Shown here in pieces: positions 24,155 to 32,120 of a stretch of DNA of 42,282 nt; position 1 is the stretch's first letter; each line of letters begins with the position of its first letter. The stretch spans positions 1 through 42,282 of the forward strand of contig WQZJ01000001.1 of assembly GCA_009780795.1 (NCBI GenBank). The letters are read 5' to 3'. Origin of the DNA: Methanomassiliicoccaceae archaeon (lineage in GTDB: Archaea; Thermoplasmatota; Thermoplasmata; Methanomassiliicoccales; Methanomethylophilaceae). The notes beneath the pieces are model-generated. The model was not told the DNA's origin. It worked only from the letters and a program-made list of their open reading frames with translations, and ran no database searches. A program made the position numbers and the translations under genes.

Positions 24155-25696
24155 ATGGAGTTCATAGGTCTTGAGATACCGTTCCTGTATCTGTTGCTGC
24201 TCGTACCGCTCATAGGGGCGGTGCTCAGCGGATTCACGCACAAGAACAGAAAGATGGCGAAATACGTCGCCATAATCTCGTCAGGTATAACGCTCGCGCT
24301 GTCCCTGATGTACATATACGCACTGTCCAGCGGAGATTACTTCGATTCCACGAGCTTCGCATGGATAGACACGGAATGGATCAAGATATCGTTCGCGCTC
24401 GGCGTCGACGGCATGAGCATACTGATGGTATTGCTCACAACGCTGCTGGTGTTCCTGGTCTCGATATTCTCGGGTTCCGAGAGCAACAGCCCCAACACCT
24501 TCTTCGGCCTGATACTGGCGATGGAGGTAGGTCTCCTGGGAGTGTTCCTGGCGCAGGATTACTTCCTGTTCTACATCTTCTGGGAGGTGGCGCTGGTCCC
24601 GATGTACTTCCTGATCAGCGGTTGGGGAGGGCCCCGCAGACACTACGCGGCGATCAAGTTCTTCATATACACGCATGTGGCGAGCCTGATAATGCTGATC
24701 GGTATCTTTGCGATGGCGATGATGGCGGCCGGAGGCGGTCCGTGGGTCGTCGGCGGAGGCGCGGTGGACTTCTCGTTCGCGGCGATAAGGGACGCGATGG
24801 AGAACGACATGTTCGACAAGGTGTTCCAGACGGCCATATTCGGAATGATGTTCCTGGGCTTCGCCGTAAAGATGCCCGTGGTGCCGTTCCACACATGGTT
24901 ACCGGATGCGCACGTCGAGGCACCGACCGCAGGCAGTGTTCTGCTGGCGGGCGTCATGCTTAAGATGGGTACGTACGGTATAATCCGCATATGCCTCGAG
25001 ATGCTCCCCGACGGGGCGCATGCGTGGCAGCCGGTGATGATAGTGATCGCGCTGGTGGCGATACTGTACGGTGCGTACGCCTGTATAGCTCAGAAGGATC
25101 TGAAGAAGATGGTGGCGTTCTCATCCATCAGTCACATGGGACTGGTGTTGCTTGGCATAGCCACCTTGTCCGAGCTCGGGATAACGTTCGCGATATTCCA
25201 GATGTTCGCGCACGGTCTGATAACGGCTGTGCTGTTCATGGTGTGCGGCATAGCCGGCCACAATGCGGGCACAAGGGAGATACCGTTGCTGGGAGGACTG
25301 GCCGGGAAGATGCCCAAGTTCGCGTTCTTCATGATGTTCGGATTCATGGCATCGCTGGGATTACCGGGACTTGCGGGATTCGTCGCCGAGTTCGGTATCA
25401 TAATGGCGTTCTTCGAATACCTGGCCGGAACGGCGTACCTATGGGTTATCGTCTTTGCACTGGCATCGCTGATGCTGACCGCGGGATATTATCTGTGGGC
25501 CATGCAACGTACGATATTCGGAAAGGAGACCGATAGGATAGATATCAAGCACGTGCACGACGTCAGTAAACCGGAGACACTGGCGCTCGGTGTGCTGTGC
25601 GCACTGATCGCCCTGTTCGGTATAATGCCGTGGCTGGTGGTGGACATGCTCGGTCCGACCGTTGACATGATCTGCCACTTCCTGGGGGTGATCTGA
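24155..25696 (+). CDS. fpoM: Fpo/Nuo-like antiporter subunit M
   Basis: This 513-residue Mrp-antiporter-like proton-pumping subunit has ~14 membrane helices. Key segments are FYIFWEVALVPMYFLISGWG with the channel glutamate, MPVVPFHTWLPDAHVEAPTAG, and VAFSSISHMGLVLLG. The start at 24155 is chosen over the in-frame GTG at 24146 because GGAGGTG at 24142-24148 stands six bases ahead of it. Its stop overlaps the fpoN start in TGATG. Confidence 0.95.
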   Translation: MEFIGLEIPFLYLLLLVPLIGAVLSGFTHKNRKMAKYVAIISSGITLALSLMYIYALSSGDYFDSTSFAWIDTEWIKISFALGVDGMSILMVLLTTLLVFLVSIFSGSESNSPNTFFGLILAMEVGLLGVFLAQDYFLFYIFWEVALVPMYFLISGWGGPRRHYAAIKFFIYTHVASLIMLIGIFAMAMMAAGGGPWVVGGGAVDFSFAAIRDAMENDMFDKVFQTAIFGMMFLGFAVKMPVVPFHTWLPDAHVEAPTAGSVLLAGVMLKMGTYGIIRICLEMLPDGAHAWQPVMIVIALVAILYGAYACIAQKDLKKMVAFSSISHMGLVLLGIATLSELGITFAIFQMFAHGLITAVLFMVCGIAGHNAGTREIPLLGGLAGKMPKFAFFMMFGFMASLGLPGLAGFVAEFGIIMAFFEYLAGTAYLWVIVFALASLMLTAGYYLWAMQRTIFGKETDRIDIKHVHDVSKPETLALGVLCALIALFGIMPWLVVDMLGPTVDMICHFLGVI

Positions 25697-27228
25697 TGGT
25701 AGACATAATGGGCTTCATTGACTATGTGACGCCACTGGCGCCGCATCTCATACTGATAATAGCGGCGCTCGTCGCGCCGGCGATCGGCATGAAGAGCGGA
25801 AAGGCGACCGAAGTATTCATGATAATCGCGGGTGTATTCGCGATGATCGTCACCGGATACCTCATGTGGACCGGATACGTCGGTGAGTTCGAGGGACTGT
25901 ATCAGTTCAACACGTTCACCGGATTGATGTCACTGCTGTTCCTGTCAGTGTTCATACTTGTGGCGATGATGTCGTCCGCGGAGGGAAGGAAGCACCACGG
26001 TGAATACTTCGCCCTGCTGGCGGTGTCCACTGTAGGTATGATGCTGGTGTGCGCAGCGGAGGATATGATATCACTGTTCGTGGGATTGGAGCTGGCCAAC
26101 ATAACCGCGTTCGCCCTGGTCGCGTTCAAGAAGAACGACCCCAGGTCGTCCGAGGCGGCGGTCAAGTTCCTGATCACGAGCGGTCTGTCGACCGCGCTGT
26201 TCCTGTACGGTATGTCGCTGGTGTACGGTTTCACGGGATCGATGTCGATCAACGAGATAATCTACCACATGGCGGTGACCGACCCGTCGGTGTCGTACAT
26301 GGTGGCGATCGTCGTGCTGATAGCCGGATTCGCGTTCAAGATATCCGTCATCCCGTTCCATGCGTGGGTGCCGGACGTGTACGAGGGAGCACCTACGCCG
26401 GTCTCCACCTTCTTGGCCATAGGGTCCAAGAAGATGGGATTCGTGGTGTTCTTCAAGCTGTTCCTGCTGTTGTTCATCGCCGTGCACTTCCTCAGCCAGA
26501 TCGATGATCCGACCGCGGCAATGAGGATACACGAACTGCAGTGGGTGTTCGGAATGCTCGCAGCGGGAACGATGATCGTAGGTAACGTGGTGGCGATATC
26601 ACAGACCAGTATCAAGCGTATGCTGGCGTATTCCACCATCGCGCAATCAGGTTATCTGATGATAGTGCTGTGCGTGGGTACGGAATACGCCATGGCGACC
26701 GGTCTGTTCTACATGATCGTGCACGTGTTCATGAAAGGCGGTGCCTTCATAGTGGTGGCCGCGCTCGCGGCCCGCGGTCTGGGTGAGAATATCTCGGACT
26801 ACAAGGGACTGTCGAAGCGTGCCCCGCTGGTGGCGTTCGCGATGCTGCTGTTCATGTTCGCTCTTGCCGGAATTCCGCCGCTGGCGGGATTCACTGCCAA
26901 GTTCTTCCTGTTCTCCTCGGCGGTCACGCCGGACGGGACATGGATATGGCTGGTGGCCGTAGCGGTGATCAACAGCGCCATATCGCTGTACTACTACGCG
27001 AAGGTCGTGAAGACGATGTACGTCGACAAAGGTACCACCTCAGAGCGCATACGCATATCGGGGAGCTTCAAGCTCGCCATAGCGATATGTGCCATCGGGA
27101 CGATCATCATCGGCCTGTACCCCGGTCCGGTCCTCGAGATATGCGAGGCGGCCGCGAACGCGTACATAGGCGGATTCAAGGAATGGTTGTTCGACTTCCA
27201 TTCGGAACTGTTCCCGCCCATTCCGTGA
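25696..27228 (+). CDS. fpoN: Fpo/Nuo-like antiporter subunit N
   Basis: This 510-residue proton-pumping subunit of the NuoN type ends the operon. It shows LFVGLELANITAFALVAFKK with the channel glutamate, ISVIPFHAWVPDVYEGAPTP, and the later MLAYSTIAQSGYLMIVLC. In Methanosarcina fpoN is followed by fpoO and fpoF lies elsewhere; here neither follows, and a terminator lies 40 bp after the stop. The complex therefore seems to lack the F420H2-oxidising head, as reported for Methanomassiliicoccales. Confidence 0.95.
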   Translation: MVDIMGFIDYVTPLAPHLILIIAALVAPAIGMKSGKATEVFMIIAGVFAMIVTGYLMWTGYVGEFEGLYQFNTFTGLMSLLFLSVFILVAMMSSAEGRKHHGEYFALLAVSTVGMMLVCAAEDMISLFVGLELANITAFALVAFKKNDPRSSEAAVKFLITSGLSTALFLYGMSLVYGFTGSMSINEIIYHMAVTDPSVSYMVAIVVLIAGFAFKISVIPFHAWVPDVYEGAPTPVSTFLAIGSKKMGFVVFFKLFLLLFIAVHFLSQIDDPTAAMRIHELQWVFGMLAAGTMIVGNVVAISQTSIKRMLAYSTIAQSGYLMIVLCVGTEYAMATGLFYMIVHVFMKGGAFIVVAALAARGLGENISDYKGLSKRAPLVAFAMLLFMFALAGIPPLAGFTAKFFLFSSAVTPDGTWIWLVAVAVINSAISLYYYAKVVKTMYVDKGTTSERIRISGSFKLAIAICAIGTIIIGLYPGPVLEICEAAANAYIGGFKEWLFDFHSELFPPIP

Positions 27229-27267
27229 GCAAAACCCCTTCCAATGTTCTTTCTTTTTCATTCCCAT

Positions 27268-27286
27268 CAGCGGACGCTGTTTTTTT
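27268..27286 (+). terminator. Terminator of the fpo operon
   Basis: CAGCG (27268-27272) and CGCTG (27275-27279) make a short stem directly followed by seven Ts (27280-27286). More T-rich sequence lies just upstream (27249-27258). It lies 40 bp after fpoN and before the next promoter. Confidence 0.6.
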
Positions 27287-27298
27287 GAAGCTGGAAGG

Positions 27299-27307
27299 TT
27301 TTAAGTA
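27299..27307 (+). promoter_or_regulatory. TATA box of the prenyl synthase gene
   Basis: TTTTAAGTA is centred 28 nt before the ATG at 27331, so a leaderless or near-leaderless message is expected. Confidence 0.55.
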
Positions 27308-27330
27308 CATTCTCTCTTTTAACAAGGGCA

Positions 27331-28293
27331 ATGGATGAATGGTATGCGCCTATCCGTGACGATCTGAACGAGGTCGATCGCAACATCACGGGCGTGCTAA
27401 GGTCGGAACGGCCGGAACTTCAGGAAATGTGCGATTATCTCATATCATCGAACGGCAAGAAGATAAGGCCGGCGATGTGCGTCCTCGCGCACTACGCATG
27501 CGGCGGTTCGAAAAAGGACGAGGTGCACAGGATAGCATCATCGTTCGAGATGATACATTTGGCGACATTGGTGCACGATGACATCAATGACAGGTCGGAG
27601 ATACGCCGCGGCCGCAGGACCGTTCACAGGGAATATACAGTAACGAAGGCAATAATTCTCGGTGATTTCATATTTGCGATGGGATTCAGACTGGTCGGTT
27701 CCGCGGACAAGATGATAGTCGACATCATGGTGGACGCATCCACCGCGATGGCCGAGAGCGAGTTCATACAGAAGGAGTTCGAGCACACGCCGGCCGTCAC
27801 CGAGGAAGATTACATGAGGATAATCAAAGGGAAGACCGCCATGCCCATCTTCGCGTGTGCCAGGGCGGGTGCGTACCTTGCGGCCGCCGGCATCGAAAGA
27901 ACGAAGGCGGTATCGGACTTCGCGCTCGATGTGGGTCTCGCCTTCCAGATAGCGGATGATGTACTCGATATAGTCGGGGACCACCGGTCCACCGGCAAGA
28001 ACGTCGGTATAGACATCGTAGAGGGCAAGCCGACGCTTCCCGTGATCTACGCGATGTCGGACCCGTCCGCCGGCCCGCGAATAAAGGAGATATTCCGGAA
28101 GAGCACAATATCCGACGATGAGATGAGAGAGGCGATCAACCTCATCAAAGGTACGGGTTCGGTGGAGAAATGTCTCGCCAAGGCGAGGACGATAGTGGAG
28201 AACGCGATACCGAAACTGTCGTGCCTGGAGGATTCCGAATACAAACGATCGCTGATAGGTCTCGCGAGATATGCGGCGGGACGCGACAGGTAG
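27331..28293 (+). CDS. idsA: Polyprenyl (geranylgeranyl-type) diphosphate synthase
   Basis: This 320-residue trans-prenyltransferase builds C15-C20 isoprenyl diphosphates for archaeal lipids. The two aspartate-rich motifs are clear: LVHDDINDRSEIRRGRRT (about residues 83-100; DDxxD followed by the basic run) and FQIADDVLDIVGD in the second half. GKTAMPIFACA is the KT-containing conserved segment between them. Product length cannot be read safely from sequence, but the residues before the first motif (SFEMIHLATL) lack an obvious bulky block directly before it, in keeping with C20. The geranylgeranyl reductase gene follows after 4 bp. Confidence 0.92.
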   Translation: MDEWYAPIRDDLNEVDRNITGVLRSERPELQEMCDYLISSNGKKIRPAMCVLAHYACGGSKKDEVHRIASSFEMIHLATLVHDDINDRSEIRRGRRTVHREYTVTKAIILGDFIFAMGFRLVGSADKMIVDIMVDASTAMAESEFIQKEFEHTPAVTEEDYMRIIKGKTAMPIFACARAGAYLAAAGIERTKAVSDFALDVGLAFQIADDVLDIVGDHRSTGKNVGIDIVEGKPTLPVIYAMSDPSAGPRIKEIFRKSTISDDEMREAINLIKGTGSVEKCLAKARTIVENAIPKLSCLEDSEYKRSLIGLARYAAGRDR

Positions 28294-28297
28294 TACC

Positions 28298-29389
28298 ATG
28301 GAGAACATCAAGACGGATGTCCTCGTCGTCGGTGCGGGGCCGGCAGGCAGCGTGACGGCGAGATATGCCGCCGCCAAGGGCGTCAGTGTGACCATCATCG
28401 AACGAAGGTCCGATATAGGGGTCCCGGTGAGGTGCGGTGAGTTCATGCCGTCAAACGAGGAGATAGAGGCCATGTTCCCGTTGGCCGGAGACATTGACGA
28501 TCTTTTCGAGATGCCTCGTGACCTGATGGTCAGGGAGACGGAGGCGATAAGGCTCATCGATCCGAAGATGAGGCGCACCGAGATACCGTTCACCGGTTAT
28601 ACGACAGATAGGGACAGATTCGACAAGCACCTCGCGGCGCTCGCCGAGAAGGAGGGTGCATCGCTGATAAGGGACTGCGCGTTCATAAGGATAAAGGACG
28701 GCGTCGCCGAGACATCCGCCGGCGATATCGAATACAAGGTGATAGTAGGCGCCGACGGACCCGGGTCAAGGGTGTCAAGAAGCCTGGGACTGCCGAGGCC
28801 CGAACAGCCGTACCCCGCGGTCACGGCGCAGGCCGCCGGTGATTTCGATCCGGTAGTGACGATGTTCTTCGGCGGCATAGCACCGGGCGCATACGGGTGG
28901 ATAATACCGAAGAGCGGTCAGGCCAACGTGGGCGTCGGATTCTCACCGAAGTTCGCTGACGGCGACATCGGCGGATATTTCGAGAATTTTGCGAAGAAGC
29001 ATGATCTCGACATCATCACCCAAATAAGGGGAAAGTACGTGCCCAGCAAAGGTCCCGTCAGAAGAACGTTCACCGATAACGGAATGACGGTCGGCGACGC
29101 CGCCGGGCATGTGATATCGGTCAACGGCGGCGGGATCCCGCTGGCGATGATAGCGGGCCGCATATGCGGTTCCGTGGCCGCCGACAATGTTACCGACGGA
29201 AGACCGCTCTCCGACTATCAGGCGGAGTGGTCCGCCGCTATGCTGAAACAGCTGAGGATCGCGGCCAGGGGCAAGATGATGGCGGATATCTTCGCATTCG
29301 GCTCGGACCGGAGAACGAACATGTGCATGAGACTTCTCGGAAAGAGGAGGCTCAGCAACCTCATACGCTGTAAGCGCATCTTTCCCTGA
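28298..29389 (+). CDS. Geranylgeranyl reductase-family flavoprotein
   Basis: This 363-residue FAD enzyme saturates the geranylgeranyl chains of archaeal lipids. It has the N-terminal dinucleotide fold DVLVVGAGPAGSVTARYAA with the following acidic strand end IIERR, and the second FAD stretch VGADGPGSRVSRSLGL. The PGAYGWIIPKSGQANVGVG segment is equivalent to the family's YxWxFP substrate motif, and GDAAGHVISVNGGGIP is the flavin-phosphate site. The ATG at 28298 sits 4 bp after the prenyl synthase stop; the longer frame from 28271 overlaps that gene and is less likely. Together the pair supplies saturated isoprenoid lipids. Confidence 0.9.
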   Translation: MENIKTDVLVVGAGPAGSVTARYAAAKGVSVTIIERRSDIGVPVRCGEFMPSNEEIEAMFPLAGDIDDLFEMPRDLMVRETEAIRLIDPKMRRTEIPFTGYTTDRDRFDKHLAALAEKEGASLIRDCAFIRIKDGVAETSAGDIEYKVIVGADGPGSRVSRSLGLPRPEQPYPAVTAQAAGDFDPVVTMFFGGIAPGAYGWIIPKSGQANVGVGFSPKFADGDIGGYFENFAKKHDLDIITQIRGKYVPSKGPVRRTFTDNGMTVGDAAGHVISVNGGGIPLAMIAGRICGSVAADNVTDGRPLSDYQAEWSAAMLKQLRIAARGKMMADIFAFGSDRRTNMCMRLLGKRRLSNLIRCKRIFP

Positions 29390-29402
29390 CATCCAGAAAA
29401 GG

Positions 29403-29861
29403 TCATCTCTTCCTGTGCGCTCTCATGGAGGACCCACATACAGGACAATCGTCACTCTTCTCCTTGTACCATCTTCCGCATCCGACACATCTGTAATTCC
29501 ATTTCTCTATCTTCTTTATCCCGCCGGTCCCGACGGAGCGGTACTCTATGCCCATGATGCCGCAGACGTTCTGTATCGAGAAATCGTCCGTGAACACGGT
29601 ACCGCCGAGGTCTATCGCCAATGCAATGACAGAGATGTCCACATCGGAGAGCCTTCCCGCGTCCCCGCTCTTTTGTGCGACATCCTTTACCATATCCGCG
29701 GACGCTTTCGTGCATTCGGAGACCCGCAGAAGGTCACCCCATCTGTCGACGCGCTGATCCTTGTATCTGCGAAGCTCGGCGACCACGCCCTCAGGTACGG
29801 CAATGTCGCCGGGCGGAAGGTCCTCCATGGCGAACAGCGCAGAACTGTCGAGTACGATCAT
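29403..29861 (-). CDS. nob1: Endoribonuclease Nob1
   Basis: This 152-residue archaeal Nob1 trims the 3' end of 16S rRNA during small-subunit maturation. It combines a PIN domain (IVLDSSALFA with the first acidic residue, then DVDISVIALAID and TDDFSIQNV with the remaining ones) with a C-terminal zinc ribbon, CVGCGRWYKEKSDDCPVCG. Length and order match the archaeal protein. It is convergent with the geranylgeranyl reductase gene, with 13 bp between them. The ATG at 29861 has an ATTAATA-type box behind it on the minus strand (about 29884-29890). Confidence 0.93.
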   Translation of the reverse strand: MIVLDSSALFAMEDLPPGDIAVPEGVVAELRRYKDQRVDRWGDLLRVSECTKASADMVKDVAQKSGDAGRLSDVDISVIALAIDLGGTVFTDDFSIQNVCGIMGIEYRSVGTGGIKKIEKWNYRCVGCGRWYKEKSDDCPVCGSSMRAHRKR

Positions 29862-29965
29862 GATATTCCCATGAGCGCACGGGTATTAATCTTTGTTCTT
29901 TTTCGAGGCCGTTCCGGAACGGAGGGCGGCATATACGCTCAGGACAGTGCCAGTGGACAGGTATC

Positions 29966-29973
29966 ATTTTTAT
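29966..29973 (+). promoter_or_regulatory. TATA box of the 98-residue unknown gene
   Basis: TTTTTAT is centred about 30 nt before the ATG at 30000, compatible with leaderless transcription. Confidence 0.45.
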
Positions 29974-29999
29974 CGTTAAGGTAGCAACAGTTTTAACTG

Positions 30000-30296
30000 A
30001 TGATATGTTTCACGTGTTCGATGGACATCATCATTGACGAGGAGGTAAAGGAGTACATACTCTCCGAAGGCATAGATTTCAGACTATGCACCACATGCAG
30101 CGGGCCCGCTCTCGTCCCGATCCTCATAAAACCGCCGAAGGAGTCCGACCTGAGGGTACCTATCAGCGACGATCTGTTCCTTTACATATCGAGGGTGCAG
30201 GCAGGTTATGTCAGACACATAACAATGGACCTCGTCTATGATCCGGAGAAGATATTCTCATGTCCGGCACTCAGTTCCGTGCGCGGACTCTATTGA
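30000..30296 (+). CDS. Unknown 98-residue protein with two CxxC pairs
   Basis: I do not recognise a family. The protein opens with MICFTCS and has LCTTCSGP near residues 33-40. These two C-x2-C pairs could bind one zinc ion, with the segment between them (IIIDEEVKEYILSEGIDF) acting as a small helix-rich spacer. After that comes a proline-rich turn and a region rich in beta-type residues. The first pair is only present if the ATG at 30000 is the start, which the TATA box 30 nt upstream supports. It ends 7 bp inside the convergent ThiI-like gene. Codon use matches the neighbours, so it is probably a real gene. Confidence 0.65.
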   Translation: MICFTCSMDIIIDEEVKEYILSEGIDFRLCTTCSGPALVPILIKPPKESDLRVPISDDLFLYISRVQAGYVRHITMDLVYDPEKIFSCPALSSVRGLY

Positions 30297-30913
30297 ACTA
30301 GTTTCGCGGAATCAGCGGATGATGTGATCATGTCGCTGAACTCCATCCGTGACTGGAGCGCGAGAACCTTTGACGGTTCAGCATCCGTGACGGGTCTCAG
30401 CGGAACGACGCCGCACGGCGATTCCGGAAGGATGGACAGATCGTACGTCCCTATCTCCTTGGCAACGGCCTCGATCTCAAGTTTATCCATCCCTATCAGC
30501 GGCCTTATCACGGGAATATCGAGACCCGACGACTCGGAACGTATGTTCCTGAGCGTCTGCGATGCCACCTGACCCAGTGAATCACCCATCACGATACCGG
30601 AACATCCGTTCCTTACGGCGAATTCCTTCGCGACGCTCATCATCAGCCGTTTGCATATGACGCACTGATAGTTGTCGCACACATCCCTTATGAGTGATTG
30701 GTTGCTACCGTGATCGGCCGAGTACAACGGAATTTGTTTTCCGGTGACATCATTGAGACGCTTCGCGATGCGTCTGACCTTCTCGATACACCGATCATCC
30801 GTGTAAGGGCGGTTGTCCATGTGCAGCAGAACAATGTCAGCCCCGCGGACGGCCATCCTGTAGGCGGCCACTGGGGAGTCGATACCGCCGGAGACCAGGG
30901 CGACGAGTCTCAT
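30290..30913 (-). CDS. ThiI-like PP-loop protein without THUMP domain
   Basis: This 207-residue protein equals the ATP-pyrophosphatase half of ThiI, which makes 4-thiouridine in tRNA. It begins at once with the PP-loop LVALVSGGIDSPVAA and has the CVICKR segment with two cysteines that fits the catalytic region. The family's GDSLGQVASQTLRN signature and PLIGMDKLEI follow. The N-terminal ferredoxin-like and THUMP domains that bind tRNA in full-length ThiI are absent, and the gene upstream on this strand is csl4. The ATG at 30913 overlaps the csl4 stop in ATGA; the longer frame would lie within csl4. Either tRNA binding comes from a partner or the substrate differs. Confidence 0.8.
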   Translation of the reverse strand: MRLVALVSGGIDSPVAAYRMAVRGADIVLLHMDNRPYTDDRCIEKVRRIAKRLNDVTGKQIPLYSADHGSNQSLIRDVCDNYQCVICKRLMMSVAKEFAVRNGCSGIVMGDSLGQVASQTLRNIRSESSGLDIPVIRPLIGMDKLEIEAVAKEIGTYDLSILPESPCGVVPLRPVTDAEPSKVLALQSRMEFSDMITSSADSAKLVQ

Positions 30914-31476
30914 TGGAATACGACGTTTCCGTAGTCGTCCGCAAGCTTCCTGGTGTACGAGCGGTCGCACTGTTCGCAGTAAAGCTGCGTCTTTCCCTTT
31001 CTCACAAGTTCGGATCTGCATCTGGAGCAAAGCGATCTTATGACCCCAAGGTGTTCATCCTTCGTCGCCAGCTGGAGTGACGGTTTGATACCGATGACCT
31101 GTGCCCTTATGTGGTCTCCCTTCCTGAGCTCCTTGGACACATCGTCCGTGTAACCGGGCGATATCTTTGAGACGTGTATCGTTGCGTACGTCTCGCCGCC
31201 GACCTCTCTCAATTTACCGTCCGCGGCCACTACGTCGGCCGTGGCCATGGTGGACCTGGTGTCGGCGACTATCGCAAAGACCACGTCTCCCTCCCTCAAT
31301 ACGTTCGGAGGGTTGGGAGATATGACGCGTGCGGTCATCTCCTCCTTGTCCAGTTCCAGGATGCCTATCTGCGATGCATATATCTTACCGTCGGTGGCAT
31401 ACGTTCCGTCGGCCGCCAAATACTCTTCCTCAACGGCGACCTCATCGCCGGGAAATACCTCTCTTCTCTCTTTCAT
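30910..31476 (-). CDS. csl4: Exosome RNA-binding subunit Csl4
   Basis: This 188-residue cap protein of the archaeal RNA exosome guides RNA to the degradation core. It has an N-terminal domain (PGDEVAVEEEYLAADGTYA), a central S1-type RNA-binding domain (GDVVFAIVADTRSTMATADV to GDHIRAQVIG), and a C-terminal zinc ribbon CSRCRSELVRKGKTQLYCEQC. The three-domain order and length match archaeal Csl4. It is the middle gene of a minus-strand run: METTL5-like gene, 4-bp gap, csl4, 4-bp overlap, ThiI-like gene. The neighbours share an RNA theme. Confidence 0.92.
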   Translation of the reverse strand: MKERREVFPGDEVAVEEEYLAADGTYATDGKIYASQIGILELDKEEMTARVISPNPPNVLREGDVVFAIVADTRSTMATADVVAADGKLREVGGETYATIHVSKISPGYTDDVSKELRKGDHIRAQVIGIKPSLQLATKDEHLGVIRSLCSRCRSELVRKGKTQLYCEQCDRSYTRKLADDYGNVVFQ

Positions 31477-31480
31477 CTGT

Positions 31481-32074
31481 TCACCTGATCATCAACATAA
31501 CGATGTCTATGCTCTGTTCCGTCTTGCTGTGGAACGAGAAGGTATGGGGTATATTAAATCTATACCTTCTTTGAAGACATATCTCCCTCCCGGCGGCGTT
31601 AACATAATCGTTCAGAAATTCCGCCGTCGACGTCATGTGCATTGTGTACACACAACCGCACAGTTCCATCGCCTTATCGAGGAAGGCCCTGTCGGCCCGC
31701 CGTTTCTGACATCCGAACGGAGGGTTCATCAGAGCGGTGTCGCCCCGCATGGTGACATCAGAGATATCGCACTCCGTGAACTCCAGGTCAGCGCCGAAGG
31801 CAGCGGCGTTCTCTCTCGCGACGGTTACCGCCTTACCGGATATGTCGAAACCCTTCGCACTCGTCGCTCCCAGCATCCATGCACCTATCGTGAACATCCC
31901 GGTGCCGCATCCGAGGTCTATGACATCCATTCCGTTGATGTCTCCTTCGGAATACGCTGTGAACAGGATGTCCGACGCTATCACGGAAGGAGTCATATAC
32001 TGCTCCAGTGACGAGTCTGGGTCAATGAAGTTCCTGACCCGCTGCAGTCTTATCTCGAGGTCCTTCTTCTTCAT
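31481..32074 (-). CDS. METTL5-like rRNA adenine N6-methyltransferase
   Basis: This 197-residue SAM-dependent methyltransferase has VIDLGCGTGMFTIGAW as the SAM-binding loop and MNPPFGCQKRRADRAFL as the catalytic NPPF motif for adenine amino groups. The C-terminal VYTMHMTSTAEFL is typical of the METTL5 group. The eukaryotic member modifies one adenine in small-subunit rRNA together with TRMT112; the archaeal target is presumed to be the equivalent 16S position. The ATG at 32074 lies shortly after the promoterless 46-bp gap behind the glutamate-synthase-like gene, so a shared transcript is possible. Confidence 0.85.
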   Translation of the reverse strand: MKKKDLEIRLQRVRNFIDPDSSLEQYMTPSVIASDILFTAYSEGDINGMDVIDLGCGTGMFTIGAWMLGATSAKGFDISGKAVTVARENAAAFGADLEFTECDISDVTMRGDTALMNPPFGCQKRRADRAFLDKAMELCGCVYTMHMTSTAEFLNDYVNAAGREICLQRRYRFNIPHTFSFHSKTEQSIDIVMLMIR

Positions 32075-32120
32075 ACTGCCACGACACTGGAAAAGATAGC
32101 GGAAGAGGTTTCTGCCATAC

